Source of the DNA: Dyella monticola
GTDB taxonomy: Bacteria; Pseudomonadota; Gammaproteobacteria; Xanthomonadales; Rhodanobacteraceae
Length of the DNA stretch: 64,000 nucleotides
Direction: 5' to 3'
Assembly (NCBI RefSeq): GCF_003363155.1
Contig: NZ_QRBE01000001.1
Location: 682,001-746,000, forward strand
In this document: piece by piece, positions 52,520-62,193 of the stretch
How the letters are laid out: every line of letters starts with the position of its first letter
Position numbering within the stretch: the first letter of the stretch is position 1
Position numbers and translations under genes: made by a program
Notes under the pieces: generated by a model
What the model was told of the DNA's origin: nothing
The model's database searches: none
Seen by the model: the letters and a program-made list of their open reading frames with translations, nothing else

Positions 52520-53644
52520 TTACTTGGTGCGCAGTCCTTGCCACATGGCGTCCAGCAATTCATCGGTGGGATCGGACGTCTGCTCCCAATACATGATGCC
52601 GCCCAGATGATTTGCCTTGATGTAGGCGTCTTTCGCGGCGATCGATTGCGGATCGTCATAGGTGATGAAGCGATGCGTTTGCGCGTTCCATAGCCAGGGC
52701 GCCTGCGCGGCATCGTCCCAATAACGCACGTAGCCTTGCTTGTTGATGTAATCCTGTTTCAGCTCCGGCCAGTTGTGTCCACCTTGGTAGTGGCCGTAGG
52801 TCTGATAAAGACCCTTGTGATCAGGTTTGACATCGGCGAACTCGCGCCCGTAAAGGGCGGCGCCGATGACCAGCTTATCCGGTGGAACGCCCGCGGCGAG
52901 AAATTGCTGCACGGCGCGGTCGGTGGTGCGGCCATCGCCGGTTATCAGCGCGGACGCATGCAAGCCGGTGTGGTGACCTGTCGTGGGCGTCGCGCTGTTG
53001 ACGAAGTCGTACGTCATCATGTTGAACCAATCCAGCAACGGGCTGACGGCCGCAATATCGACGCCGCTGACAAACGGACCATCGGCAAGCGCCGCGCTCA
53101 ACGTGTAATGTTTGCCATCCTTTGCACCGGCATGGTCGAGGCTGCTGCGAATCGCTTTGAGCAGCAGCGTGAAGTTGGTTTTATCCTGCGGGCTGGAGTG
53201 AATGCCCGATTCATGATGCCCGGGATATTCCCAATCGACATCCAGGCCATCGGCATGCTGCGTGGAAAGGAGTTTTGCCGCGCTATCGGCAAATTGCTGG
53301 CGCCCGGTTGCCGTGCTGGCGGCTTCGGAAAAACCGCCCACGGTCCAGCCGCCCACCGAAACATCCACTTTCAGTTTTGGGTTGATCTTTTTGAGCGCGA
53401 GCAGCGTCTGTAAGCGCTGCGCACCTTTGTCGTCGAGCACGACGCTGCCGTTCTTGAGCTGGGCGAACGCGAAGATCAACGTGTCGATCTTGTCCACATC
53501 CTTGGTCTGTGAGGGAACCCATCCGGTGGCATAGCCGACGATGCGATACGGCGATGCCGCAGCCGCACTGGCATCGCTTAGCGCAAGCAGCATTACTGAA
53601 GCGGCCAGCACGCGGCCAGAACAAACCTTTAAACGACGAAGCAT
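52520..53644 (-). CDS. Secreted GH18 chitinase (single-domain)
   Basis: A 374-residue enzyme with a signal peptide (about 1-29) and a complete GH18 domain: IVGYATGWV, KVDVSVGGWTVGG, and the catalytic DGLDVDWEYPG (D132, D135, D137, E139), then MTYDF and MYWEQTSD, the last being the terminal Trp-containing strand. It has no chitin-binding module, unlike the pair at 42608-45790. ATG at 53644 after GGGAG. Likely works with the other two chitinases on external chitin. Confidence 0.94.
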   Translation of the reverse strand: MLRRLKVCSGRVLAASVMLLALSDASAAAASPYRIVGYATGWVPSQTKDVDKIDTLIFAFAQLKNGSVVLDDKGAQRLQTLLALKKINPKLKVDVSVGGWTVGGFSEAASTATGRQQFADSAAKLLSTQHADGLDVDWEYPGHHESGIHSSPQDKTNFTLLLKAIRSSLDHAGAKDGKHYTLSAALADGPFVSGVDIAAVSPLLDWFNMMTYDFVNSATPTTGHHTGLHASALITGDGRTTDRAVQQFLAAGVPPDKLVIGAALYGREFADVKPDHKGLYQTYGHYQGGHNWPELKQDYINKQGYVRYWDDAAQAPWLWNAQTHRFITYDDPQSIAAKDAYIKANHLGGIMYWEQTSDPTDELLDAMWQGLRTK

Positions 53645-53782
53645 TACTGCACTCCCTTGGTAGACCCGGCGATCTTTGCAAAAGATTCAAGCGCCTCGCA
53701 GTGCTATACGGCACGATGGACGGCGACCTTGATGTCGATATGACCGGATATCATGTAGCGGGTATCCGATCCTTTTCTGCGC

Positions 53783-53989
53783 ATGAACGAAGCATCCGCC
53801 CACAATAACGTTTTAGCTGACGATCCGCCGCCGCGCCCACCGGTGGAGCCTGATCCGGGCGATTGCTGCGGCAACGGTTGCGACCCGTGCATTTTCGATC
53901 TGTACGAGGAAGCGCGGCAGCACTATCGCGATGCGCTGGCCGCCTGGCGCGAGCGCCATCCCGGCGTGGATCCGGCCTCGCATGGCTAG
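53783..53989 (+). CDS. Oxidoreductase-like small protein
   Basis: A 68-residue protein with DDPPPRPPVEPDPGDCCGNGCDPCIFDLYEEAR, the Cys-rich signature of the oxidoreductase-like domain family found as a short N-terminal domain in eukaryotes and as free small proteins in bacteria. Four Cys in CCGNGCDPC could bind a metal. Start ATG at 53783. Function unknown. Confidence 0.8.
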   Translation: MNEASAHNNVLADDPPPRPPVEPDPGDCCGNGCDPCIFDLYEEARQHYRDALAAWRERHPGVDPASHG

Positions 53990-54098
53990 ACGCCGGGGCG
54001 TCGCTGGGTGGAACGATGTCGCAACTTGGGCCAATGGGTGTTGAAAGGAGTTGCTGCGCTGCATTAAATTCGGCGGTCGGAACAAGGGGAATGAAGTC

Positions 54099-54623
54099 AT
54101 GAAACGCTTTCTGGTGATCGGCGCCACGGCGCTGCTTTGTGCGTGCGGCGGGCAGAACGTGCATGAGTCGGCGTCGCTCGGCGATCTGGTCAAACCCGGT
54201 ACGGCACCGTGGCTCACCGTGGCCACCGGTGCGGACAAGCTCGAAGTGCGCGGCCTGGATCACAAGCTCACGCTGCAACCGTCGCCGGATTTGTCGGCTG
54301 CCGTGCAGTCGCAGCTTGGCTCATTGCTGCAACCGAGTTATGTGCCGGACCTGGTGGTAACGTGCGGCGCGCCGACCATCAGCCTGCGTGTCGATCAGGA
54401 CAAATCGCCCAGCACGGTGGCGATGGATCTGGGGCTGCACTGTGCGATCTGGGCGCACGGCTATGACGCCAACCATGATTACAAGACACAGGTTTCCACC
54501 GCGGTGGCAAGCAGTACGGAAGACCAGGCCTATGCGCAGGCCCTGTCAAAACTCGTGGCCGACAGCTCCAGCGATATTGCCAGTCAGCTGCGAGGCGATA
54601 TCGGCACCATCGCCTCCCGTTAG
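54099..54623 (+). CDS. Putative lipoprotein, 174 aa
   Basis: A 174-residue envelope protein with a lipobox at residues 12-16 (LLCAC, modified Cys 16). The rest is a soluble domain with LQPSPDLSAAVQSQLGSLLQPSYVPDLVVTCGAPTI and a repeat-like helical end (YAQALSKLVADSSSDIASQL). Not recognised. The ATG at 54099 follows AAGGGGAATGAAGTC. Likely monocistronic. Confidence 0.75.
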   Translation: MKRFLVIGATALLCACGGQNVHESASLGDLVKPGTAPWLTVATGADKLEVRGLDHKLTLQPSPDLSAAVQSQLGSLLQPSYVPDLVVTCGAPTISLRVDQDKSPSTVAMDLGLHCAIWAHGYDANHDYKTQVSTAVASSTEDQAYAQALSKLVADSSSDIASQLRGDIGTIASR

Positions 54624-54763
54624 ATCGAGCCAAAACGCGGATCTGCCGTCTCGCTCACACGGGGCGTAGCACGGCACCTTCGATGTAGCACACTGCAGCG
54701 CGGCAATACCCCTTCGGCGATCCACGCTATCTTGTTAGCTTGACAGTTTGGGGAGACACACCC

Positions 54764-56761
54764 GTGAATGCAGTACCTGGACCCGACGCGCCACGCGCCG
54801 AACTCACCCTGCGCGGCCTGATCATAGGCATTGTGATCACGCTGTTGTTCACGGCCGCCAACGTGTTCTTCGGCCTCAAAGCCGGCCTGACCTTCGCTAC
54901 ATCGATTCCGGCGGCGGTGATCTCCATGGCCATTCTGCGCGCGATGAAGAACGCGACGATCCAGGAGAACAACATCGTACAGACGGTCGCCTCGGCGGCC
55001 GGTACGCTCTCGTCCATCATCTTCGTGCTGCCGGGCCTGATCATCGTGGGATGGTGGACCGGGTTTCCGTTCTGGGTGTCATTCGGTATCTGCGCTGCCG
55101 GCGGCATTCTCGGCGTGATGTACACCATCCCGCTGCGCCGCGCGCTGGTGACCGACTCGGACTTACCCTATCCGGAGGGCGTGGCCTGCGCCGAAGTGCT
55201 CAAAGTGGGCTCGGGCGAAGTGGTGGAGGCGTCCGACTCGGCGGCCGTGGAAGGTGGTAGCGCCGGTCTCAAGGCGGTGCTCGTGGGCTCGGTGGTGTCG
55301 GCGCTGTTCTACATTGTCGTGCAGACCAAATTGTTCGCCAGCGATCTGGCGCAGTATTTCCGCATCGGCGATCGCGGCGCCGCGAGCGGCTACGATTTCT
55401 CGCTCTCTTTTGCACTGTTCGCCGTGGGGCACCTGGTCGGCTTGTGGGTGGGCCTCGCGATGCTGTTCGGCGCGATCATCGGCTGGGGCTGGGCGGTGCC
55501 GCACTTCACCCTGCTGCATCCGGCGGCGGGCGATCCCTCGGACGTGGCGCAAGCGGCGTGGAGCCATTACGTGCGCTTTGTCGGCGCAGGTGCGATCGGC
55601 GTGGCGGCGATCTGGACGCTGGCCAAACTGGTGAAACCGGTGGTGAGCGGCTTGTCCTCCGCCATGGCGGCCTCGCGCGTGCGCAAGGCCGGGAAGGGCA
55701 GCACGCTGCCGCGCACCGAGCAGGACATGCCGATCGGCATCGTCGGCCTGATCGTGCTGATCTGCATGCTGCCGATCGCCTACCTGCTGGGACATTTCAG
55801 CGTGGTCAGCGGCCTGGCTTCGCATACCACGCTGCTGGTGGTGGGTGGCGTGATTTTTGTGCTCATTCTCAGCTTCCTGGTGTCGACGGTATGCGGTTAC
55901 ATGGCGGGCCTGATCGGTTCGTCCAACAGTCCGCTATCGGGCATCGGCATCCTTGTGGTGATCATCGCCGCATTGTTGTTGGTCGCTGGCGTCAAGTCCG
56001 AACTGCCCGCCGATTCGGGCAAGGCGCTGGTGGCCTTTGCGCTGTTCATCACCTCGATAGTGTTCGCCGTGGCGGCCATCGCCAACAACAATCTGCAAGA
56101 CCTGAAAACCGGTCAGCTGGTCGATGCCACGCCGTGGCGCCAGCAGGCTGCGCTAGTGATCGGTGTGATCGCGGGCGCGATCGTGATTCCGCCGGTGCTC
56201 GGTCTGCTCAACAAGGCCTATGGTTTTCTCGGCGCGCCGGGCGTGAACCCCGCGCACGCGCTGCCGGCACCGCAGGCCGGTTTGATTTCCGCGCTGGCGC
56301 AAGGTGTCATCCAGCACAACATCGACTGGAGCCTGATCGGTATCGGTGCGGCGGTTGGCGTTGGCATCATCATCCTGGACGGGATCCTGGCGGCCACGAC
56401 CAAGTCCGTGCGCCTGCCGCCGCTGGCCGTTGGCTTGGGCATCTATCTGCCGACGTCGACCACGTTGATGATCGTGGCCGGCGCCATCGTGGGCTGGTAT
56501 TTCGACAAGCGCGCCGAGCGCCAGCCCAAAGCCGAGGCCATCAAGCAGTTGGGCGTGCTGCTCGCCTCGGGCTTGATCGTGGGCGAGAGCATCATCGGTG
56601 TGGTGGTGGCGGCCATCGTGGTGTTCTCCGGCAAGGCGTCGCCGCTGGCAGTGGTGGGTGACAGTTTCGAACAGCCTTCGGTGTGGATCGGCAGCATTGC
56701 GTTCGTGCTGGTGACTTATGCGATGTATCGCTGGATCGCGCGGATGGGCCGCAATAGCTGA
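54764..56761 (+). CDS. OPT family oligopeptide transporter
   Basis: A 665-residue integral membrane protein with about 16 hydrophobic helices. Family marks are ANVFFGLKAGLTFATSIPAAVIS and AMKNATIQENNIVQTVASAAGTLSS near the N-terminus, and DLPYPEGVACAEVLKVG. OPT proteins move small peptides or metal chelates with protons; the substrate here is not predictable. GTG at 54764 is preceded by GGGGAGACACACCC; an in-frame TTG at 54740 is less likely. Confidence 0.92.
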   Translation: MNAVPGPDAPRAELTLRGLIIGIVITLLFTAANVFFGLKAGLTFATSIPAAVISMAILRAMKNATIQENNIVQTVASAAGTLSSIIFVLPGLIIVGWWTGFPFWVSFGICAAGGILGVMYTIPLRRALVTDSDLPYPEGVACAEVLKVGSGEVVEASDSAAVEGGSAGLKAVLVGSVVSALFYIVVQTKLFASDLAQYFRIGDRGAASGYDFSLSFALFAVGHLVGLWVGLAMLFGAIIGWGWAVPHFTLLHPAAGDPSDVAQAAWSHYVRFVGAGAIGVAAIWTLAKLVKPVVSGLSSAMAASRVRKAGKGSTLPRTEQDMPIGIVGLIVLICMLPIAYLLGHFSVVSGLASHTTLLVVGGVIFVLILSFLVSTVCGYMAGLIGSSNSPLSGIGILVVIIAALLLVAGVKSELPADSGKALVAFALFITSIVFAVAAIANNNLQDLKTGQLVDATPWRQQAALVIGVIAGAIVIPPVLGLLNKAYGFLGAPGVNPAHALPAPQAGLISALAQGVIQHNIDWSLIGIGAAVGVGIIILDGILAATTKSVRLPPLAVGLGIYLPTSTTLMIVAGAIVGWYFDKRAERQPKAEAIKQLGVLLASGLIVGESIIGVVVAAIVVFSGKASPLAVVGDSFEQPSVWIGSIAFVLVTYAMYRWIARMGRNS

Positions 56762-56810
56762 TCCTTGCGAGGCCGATCACTGCGCTTGATGTGCAGCGGG
56801 CTGCCTTGGC

Positions 56811-56882
56811 CCGTCGTTCCGGCGAAAGGGACTCGGCGACTCCAAGGCACCAGGCCCCGCTTTCGCCGGGGCGACGGCTCAG
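56811..56882. repeat. REP-like palindrome pair
   Basis: Two inverted GC-rich units: CCGTCGTTCCGGCG at 56811 onward and CCCCGC-TTTCG-CCGGGG at 56853-56871, the latter nearly the unit at 18332-18362. They lie between the OPT and RsmC genes. Confidence 0.6.
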
Positions 56883-56944
56883 GTGTTTCCGCACCCTCAG
56901 TAGGGCGGCCGATCGTGCGTAAAATGAGCACCCCTTTTTAACGG

Positions 56945-58024
56945 ATGCCCCGTTTGCCTCCCGCCGGCTTCCAAACATCTACGCCCGAAGCGGTATTGGA
57001 TGCGCTCTTCCTGCCTTTAGCGGACGACGCGCTGCGCCTGCCTGTCGATGGCAGCGTGCTGTTCTTGCGTGCGCGTGATGGGTTTCGCCTGCGCGAAGTC
57101 GCGCAACCGGGCTGGCTATGCGAGCAGAGTTTCAAACCGTTCGCCGACGCGTTATCACGCAGCGGTTTTAAGACCGATGACGTCGATCCCCACGCGCGCT
57201 TCAAACGGGTGCTACTACTGCCGCCGCGCCAGCGCGATGAAGCCCGCGCGTGGTTCGCCAGGGCCGCGCGACATGCCGAGGACGGCGGCGTCGTGATGGC
57301 GTGTGTACCCAACGCGGAAGGCGCGAAATCCGCCCAGGACGATCTGACAGCGCTGCTCGGATCCGTCAGTCATCGTTCCAAGCACAAATGCCGCGTATTC
57401 TGGGGTGTCTCGCAGGCATCGACACGCGACCAGGGCTTGTTCGAGTCGTGGCTGGCGCTCGATCGCCCGCAAATGAATGGCGCCGGCTATATGAGCCGGC
57501 CTGGTCTGTTCGCATGGGATCGCATTGATACAGCGTCCGCGTTGCTCGCCGCGCATCTGCCCGTCGACCTGCACGGTGAAGTCGCTGATTTCGGCGCGGG
57601 TTATGGTTATCTTGCGGCGCAAATCATCGCCCGCTGCCCGCAGGTAACCGCGCTCGACCTGTATGAAGCGGAAGCGCGCGCGTTGGAACCGGCACGACTC
57701 AACCTGCAGCAGGCCGCACGCACGCATGCGCGCGAAGTGGCGACTGGGTTTTACTGGCACGACATCACGACCGGCGTGGCGCGACGCTACGATGCGGTTA
57801 TCAGCAATCCGCCGTTCCACCAGGGCAGGGCAGATCTCCCCGACCTTGGCCGTGCTTTCATCGCACAGGCGGCCGGTGCGCTCAGGCCGCAAGGCTGCTT
57901 GTGGTTGGTGGCCAATCGCCATCTGCCTTATGAAGCGACGCTTGCCGAACGTTTCGAGCACGTACGCACAGTGGTTGCACAGGACGGTTTCAAAGTGATC
58001 GAAGCAAAAGGTGTACGCGGATGA
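56945..58024 (+). CDS. rsmC: RsmC-like 16S rRNA (guanine-N2) methyltransferase
   Basis: A 359-residue class I methyltransferase in two halves. The C-terminal half carries motif I EVADFGAGYGYLAAQII and the N6/N2-type catalytic motif ISNPPFHQG. The N-terminal half is a degenerate methyltransferase-like domain (PVDGSVLFLRARDGF ... AQPGWLCEQSFKPF), as in RsmC, which methylates G1207 of 16S rRNA. It could instead be RlmG, but length and layout favour RsmC. ATG at 56945. Overlaps the next gene by 4 nt (ATGA). Confidence 0.82.
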   Translation: MPRLPPAGFQTSTPEAVLDALFLPLADDALRLPVDGSVLFLRARDGFRLREVAQPGWLCEQSFKPFADALSRSGFKTDDVDPHARFKRVLLLPPRQRDEARAWFARAARHAEDGGVVMACVPNAEGAKSAQDDLTALLGSVSHRSKHKCRVFWGVSQASTRDQGLFESWLALDRPQMNGAGYMSRPGLFAWDRIDTASALLAAHLPVDLHGEVADFGAGYGYLAAQIIARCPQVTALDLYEAEARALEPARLNLQQAARTHAREVATGFYWHDITTGVARRYDAVISNPPFHQGRADLPDLGRAFIAQAAGALRPQGCLWLVANRHLPYEATLAERFEHVRTVVAQDGFKVIEAKGVRG

Positions 58025-58731
58025 GGCTGGTCAGGTTGATTGCGAATCTTGGCTACGGCAGCCGCAAAGAGGTCGCATGGATGTTTCGCGAAGGGCGCGT
58101 CACCGACCCCGATGGCGAAGTGCTATACGCCGATGACAAGGTCGATCACTCACAGATACGCATCGATGGCGAACCGCTCGATCCGCCTACTGGCATTGTG
58201 CTGATGATGAACAAGCCGCTGGGTGTGACGTGCTCGCGCAAGGATCAGGGGCGCGTTGTCTACGACTTGCTGCCGCCGCGCTATCGCTCGCGTGATCCTG
58301 CGCTGTCGACCGTCGGCCGGTTGGATCGCGATACATCCGGCCTGTTGCTTCTGACCGACGATGGCGCGCTGCTGCATCGGATCATCTCGCCACGCGCGAA
58401 CATCGCCAAGATCTACGAAGCAACGCTGGCGCAGGATCTGCGCGGTGACGAACAGGCGCTCTTCGCCAGCGGTACGCTGATGCTGGAATCGGAAACCACG
58501 CCGCTGCTGCCGGCCACGTTGGAGGTGCTTGCACCACGCAGCGTGCGCCTGTCCATCACGGAAGGCCGCTACCATCAAGTGCGCAGAATGTTCGCCGCCA
58601 CCAGCAATCGTGTCGATGCGTTGCATCGTGCCGCTATGGGAGGTTTGCAATTGGATGATCTGCCGATGGGGCAGTGGCGCATGCTTGATGCGGATGAGAT
58701 CGCGCGCATCTTCACGCCGGCCGTGGGATGA
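58021..58731 (+). CDS. rsuA: 16S rRNA pseudouridine synthase, RsuA-like
   Basis: A 236-residue pseudouridine synthase of the RsuA/RluB/E/F family: S4-like start MRLVRLIANLGYGSRKEVAWMFREGRV, the catalytic Asp in STVGRLDRDTSGLLLLTDDG, and IVLMMNKPLGVTCSRKD before it, then ITEGRYHQVRRMFAAT. It acts on rRNA, probably U516 of 16S if truly RsuA. Start overlaps the stop of the methyltransferase gene (ATGA), so both rRNA-modifying enzymes are translationally coupled. Confidence 0.88.
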   Translation: MRLVRLIANLGYGSRKEVAWMFREGRVTDPDGEVLYADDKVDHSQIRIDGEPLDPPTGIVLMMNKPLGVTCSRKDQGRVVYDLLPPRYRSRDPALSTVGRLDRDTSGLLLLTDDGALLHRIISPRANIAKIYEATLAQDLRGDEQALFASGTLMLESETTPLLPATLEVLAPRSVRLSITEGRYHQVRRMFAATSNRVDALHRAAMGGLQLDDLPMGQWRMLDADEIARIFTPAVG

Positions 58732-59110
58732 GCCGCCGGTGTTGTGTGAATCGGAAATGCTCAGGGCTCGGCGTGTACCTGGTGGGATCGTGCCAGTTCG
58801 TCTTCACGGCGGGAGCGCGCGCTTGACGTCCAGGAAACCAGTTTCAACTCTGAGAGAGAGTCTTTGACTACTTCGGCATCCTGCGTATGGGTGATTGCGA
58901 GCATCCCTGCTACCAACTGCATTCCGCGCACCAAGGCGGAACGAGCGAGAAGCATGTGCATGTTTTTTTACTCCACCGACTACCCCTGCGTAGTCGCGGA
59001 CAAACTGTACCAAGCTTTAACCGTGAATGTATAGGTGCCGTGAAGCATGTATACCTTGTCACAAATTTGCTGCCTTGCGCCAACTCAACAGTGTCCAAAT
59101 AGTGTTCGGT
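58732..59110. other. 379 bp between RsuA-like and SelO genes
   Basis: Contains a possible minus-strand gene (58761-58961) and the SelO promoter region. No hairpin terminator after the RsuA-like gene was found. No other feature seen. Confidence 0.3.
58761..58961 (-). CDS. Possible small protein, 66 aa
   Basis: A 66-residue frame starting ATG 58961 with GGTGGAG 9 nt upstream. Composition: a short hydrophobic stretch (ALVRGMQLVAGMLAI), then charged residues. No relatives recognised, and it may be chance; the ribosome binding site is the main support. Confidence 0.35.
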   Translation of the reverse strand: MHMLLARSALVRGMQLVAGMLAITHTQDAEVVKDSLSELKLVSWTSSARSRREDELARSHQVHAEP

Positions 59111-60676
59111 ATGCCTCTGAGTTCACTTCATTTCGATAACGCGTTCATCCGAGAATTACCGGGCGATCCGGATCACGGCCGTGGTGCGCGGCTCGTGCAG
59201 GGCGCGATGTATTCGCGCGTGGATCCAACGCCGGTAGCAGCGCCGCGCACGGTTGCCTGGTCGCTTGAGATGGCGCAGAAACTTGGCTTAAGCGAAGCTG
59301 ACATTTGCAGCCCGATCTTTGCGCAGGTCTTTGGTGGAAACGGCGTGGTGGAGGGCATGCAGCCGTGGGCGTCCAATTACGGCGGACATCAGTTTGGTGT
59401 ATGGGCCGGACAACTCGGCGACGGGCGCGCCATTTCGTTGGGTGAAACGCTCACCGAACAAGGTGAGCGCCTGGAATTGCAGCTGAAGGGCGCAGGCGCT
59501 ACGCCGTATTCGCGCACAGCGGATGGTCGCGCTGTATTGCGCTCGTCGATTCGCGAATTTCTTTGCAGCGAAGCCATGCATCACCTGGGCGTGCCCACGA
59601 CACGCGCACTAAGCCTTGTCGTGACGGGCGAGATGGTCGAGCGCGACATGTTTTATGACGGACATCCACACGATGAGCCCGGCGCGATCGTCTGCCGTGT
59701 GTCACCGTCGTTTATGCGTTTCGGACATTTCGAACTGCCGGCCTCGCGCGGTGAGACGCCCTTGCTGAGCCAGTTGGTCGACTTCACGCTGCGTCGCGAT
59801 TTTTCTTCATGGGGTGGCAGCGACGAACACCGGTACGGTGATTGGTTTGCCGACATTTGCGCACGTACCGCAACGATGATCGCCCACTGGATGCGGGTGG
59901 GTTTCGTGCACGGCGTGATGAATACCGACAACATGTCGATCCTCGGTCTCACCATCGACTACGGCCCATACGGCTGGATCGACAATTTCGATCTCGACTG
60001 GACACCGAACACCACCGACGCCGCGCGCCGACGCTATCGATTCGGCCAGCAGCCGAACGTTGCTTGGTGGAACCTCAGCCGGCTCGCCGCCGCCATTGCG
60101 CCGCTGTTCGATGATATTGCACCGTTGCAAGCGGGACTGGACCGTTATGTAGCGCAGTACACCGCGCAGACGCGCCTTGATATAGCCGCCAAGCTTGGCC
60201 TGTCCGAGTGCCGTGACGACGACCCGCCGCGGATGGAAGCCTTGCAGCAACTGCTGCAGCAGGCCGAGGTGGACATGACCTTGTTCTTCCGCGCGTTGAG
60301 CCGCGTGGATCCGCACGCGCCGACCATGGAGCCGCTGCTGCACGCGTTTTACGACGATGCCAAACGTGAAACCGCGCACGCGGATTTCCAGCGCTGGCTG
60401 GACGATTACGCAGCGCGTCTGCGGCAAGACCCGTGGTCGTCTGAACAGCGCACGCAGGCGATGAACGCTGCCAATCCCCTTTACGTGCTGCGCAATTACC
60501 TGGCTCAGGAAGCGATCGACCGCGCCACCGAGGGTGACTACGAAGCCATCCACACCTTGCTCGATGTGTTGCGGCATCCGTACGACGAGCAGCCGGGACG
60601 CGAACATTTCATGCAGAAGAGACCGGAGTGGGCGAGATATCGCGCCGGTTGTTCCATGCTTTCCTGCAGTTCCTGA
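59111..60676 (+). CDS. selO: SelO-type protein AMPylase (YdiU)
   Basis: A 521-residue pseudokinase-fold enzyme that transfers AMP to proteins. Landmarks are [29 protein letters not shown] (nucleotide-binding region), [53 protein letters not shown] (catalytic loop and metal site) and the C-terminal CSMLSCSS, where Cys takes the place of the Sec found in some eukaryotic SelO. Length and motif set are standard. ATG at 59111. Single gene. Confidence 0.95.
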   Translation: MPLSSLHFDNAFIRELPGDPDHGRGARLVQGAMYSRVDPTPVAAPRTVAWSLEMAQKLGLSEADICSPIFAQVFGGNGVVEGMQPWASNYGGHQFGVWAGQLGDGRAISLGETLTEQGERLELQLKGAGATPYSRTADGRAVLRSSIREFLCSEAMHHLGVPTTRALSLVVTGEMVERDMFYDGHPHDEPGAIVCRVSPSFMRFGHFELPASRGETPLLSQLVDFTLRRDFSSWGGSDEHRYGDWFADICARTATMIAHWMRVGFVHGVMNTDNMSILGLTIDYGPYGWIDNFDLDWTPNTTDAARRRYRFGQQPNVAWWNLSRLAAAIAPLFDDIAPLQAGLDRYVAQYTAQTRLDIAAKLGLSECRDDDPPRMEALQQLLQQAEVDMTLFFRALSRVDPHAPTMEPLLHAFYDDAKRETAHADFQRWLDDYAARLRQDPWSSEQRTQAMNAANPLYVLRNYLAQEAIDRATEGDYEAIHTLLDVLRHPYDEQPGREHFMQKRPEWARYRAGCSMLSCSS

Positions 60677-60714
60677 CATCGCCGAGGCGTGCACCTCGGC
60701 GATGAGGTAAGCGT

Positions 60715-61419
60715 TCAGCCACCGCCGTTATTGGGCGGATTATTGCCTTGCTCAGGATGGGGTCGCGGCGCGGGCTTCTTCGGCGCGGGGCGCTGTTCAT
60801 TGCCGTGTGGCTGCGGGCGATTGCCGGCAGGTGGCTGCGGCCGGTTTCCAGCAGGGGGTGGCGGACGATTTCCCTCGCTGGGCGGTGGCCGGTACCCCGG
60901 TGGCTGCGGCCGGTTGCCACCCGGAGGCATCGGGCGAGGCCCAGGCCCTGGCTGCGGTCGTTGACCACCCGGTGGGTAAGGCCGGACGGGCGGCCGTGGA
61001 CCGGGGAATGGCCGAACGGGCAGTGGCCGTGCAACCCACCGCGCACGATCGCGATAGAACGGACGGTTGCCGTAGTAGCGACCCCAGTAGGTGCCGATCG
61101 CAAAGGTGACGATCGGGATGCCGATGCGGGGGCCGTAGTCAGTCACGATGACCGGCTGGTTGTCATACATGTACTCGATATACGGACCGGCCACCCAGCC
61201 GCGATTGCCCGCGGCAATCACATCGCACCATTCCCATCCTGCGGTGCACCCTTGCACATCCACGGGCGTGCCCGGGTCCAGGGTGAGTAGTTGCGGATAT
61301 TGCGGGTCGGGGCCGGCAAACATGTTGACGGTCGCTACGGTGTAGCCGTCCACCGCGAAAGCTGCGGCGGGAATGATCATCAGCAGAAGGGTCACCAGTG
61401 ACCACATTATTCGTTTCAT
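60715..61419 (-). CDS. SH3-domain exported protein with Pro-rich tail
   Basis: A 234-residue secreted protein: signal peptide (LVTLLLMIIPAAAFAVDG), a bacterial SH3-like domain (TVATVNMFAGPDPQYPQLLTLDPGTPVDVQGCTAGWEWCDVIAAGNRGWVAGPYIEY in part), a Tyr/Arg region and a long Pro/Gly/Arg/Asn-rich repetitive tail with PPAGNRPQPP-like units. Probably a cell-wall or envelope protein. ATG at 61419 behind TTGGAGGATCGACCG. The FKBP gene lies upstream on the same strand. Confidence 0.75.
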   Translation of the reverse strand: MKRIMWSLVTLLLMIIPAAAFAVDGYTVATVNMFAGPDPQYPQLLTLDPGTPVDVQGCTAGWEWCDVIAAGNRGWVAGPYIEYMYDNQPVIVTDYGPRIGIPIVTFAIGTYWGRYYGNRPFYRDRARWVARPLPVRPFPGPRPPVRPYPPGGQRPQPGPGPRPMPPGGNRPQPPGYRPPPSEGNRPPPPAGNRPQPPAGNRPQPHGNEQRPAPKKPAPRPHPEQGNNPPNNGGG

Positions 61420-61545
61420 CGGTCGATCCTCCAACGCGGGTGGGCGGACATACGACGTCAATGCTTCCTGACTATGCCTCTTAACGCAGCCAGGCGCATG
61501 GTTGCGTGAAAGGCCCAACGATGGCGACACGTGACCCCTGTTGCC

Positions 61546-61974
61546 TTACTGCACCTTGAGCAGTTCGATGTCGAACACCAGGGCCGTGTTGGGGGGAATG
61601 TCCGGGCTGGCGCCGTGCCGGCCGTAGCCCAGGTTCGAGGGAATGATGAGCGTGCGCTTGCCGCCCACCTTCATGCCTTTTACGCCGCTGTCCATGCCGG
61701 GTATGACTTCTTGGGCGCCTACGGTAAAGACGAGCGGCTGGCCGCTGTCGTAGGAACTGTCGAACTTGGCACCGTGGTGATCCGGCGCCTTGGCGTCGTA
61801 GAGCCAGCCGGTGTACTGGATGCGCACCTGCGAGTCATCGCGCGCCGTGTCGCCGGTGCCCACCACCACGTCCTTGATCACCATGCTGGGCACGTCGGCA
61901 GCCCGGGCCGGTGCGGCCATGGTGGCGCCTACAATAAGCAGGACAGAGGCAAACAGGGCAAACGGGCGTGGCAT
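61546..61974 (-). CDS. FKBP-type peptidyl-prolyl isomerase, exported
   Basis: A 142-residue enzyme with a signal peptide (LFASVLLIVGATMAAPARAA) and one FKBP domain: VRIQYTGWLYDAKAPDHHGAKFDSSYDSGQPLVFTVGAQEVIPGMDSGVKGMKVGGKRTLIIPSNLGYG and LVFDIELLKV. It would speed proline isomerisation in periplasmic proteins. ATG at 61974 after GGAGC. It is divergent from the aromatic leader region upstream of the DAHP synthase gene. Confidence 0.95.
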   Translation of the reverse strand: MPRPFALFASVLLIVGATMAAPARAADVPSMVIKDVVVGTGDTARDDSQVRIQYTGWLYDAKAPDHHGAKFDSSYDSGQPLVFTVGAQEVIPGMDSGVKGMKVGGKRTLIIPSNLGYGRHGASPDIPPNTALVFDIELLKVQ

Positions 61975-62049
61975 GGGAAAGCTCCGAAAATGAATGAAGG
62001 GCGGGACAGTAGGGCGTCGCGATGGACGGCCATAGTCCATTCTCTCAGT

Positions 62050-62077
62050 TTGCACCATGGCTGCGATGTGGTATCAC
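62050..62077 (+). promoter_or_regulatory. Candidate promoter of the DAHP synthase transcript
   Basis: TTGCAC at 62050-62055 and TATCAC at 62072-62077 are separated by 16 bp, a fair sigma-70 match. If real, transcription would begin close to the leader start codon at 62085, making the leader mRNA nearly leaderless; no ribosome binding site is seen before that ATG. Confidence 0.35.
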
Positions 62078-62084
62078 TTGCCCC

Positions 62085-62165
62085 ATGATCCTCACCTCCA
62101 GCCGCTATTACTTTTGGTTTTATGGCTATCCGATGCCGGCGGCGGAGCATGGTGCGCGATCTTAA
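62085..62165 (+). CDS. Aromatic-rich attenuator leader peptide (26 aa)
   Basis: A 26-codon frame, ATG 62085 to TAA 62165, containing RYYFWFYGY: seven aromatic codons (four Tyr, two Phe, one Trp) in the nine from 62103 to 62129. It precedes a rho-independent hairpin and the DAHP synthase gene, so ribosome stalling at these codons when charged aromatic tRNAs are scarce would prevent termination. This reading follows the trp, phe and his attenuator pattern; that it works is inferred. Confidence 0.75.
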   Translation: MILTSSRYYFWFYGYPMPAAEHGARS

Positions 62166-62193
62166 CTAGCAAAACGATCACCCACTTTCTCAA

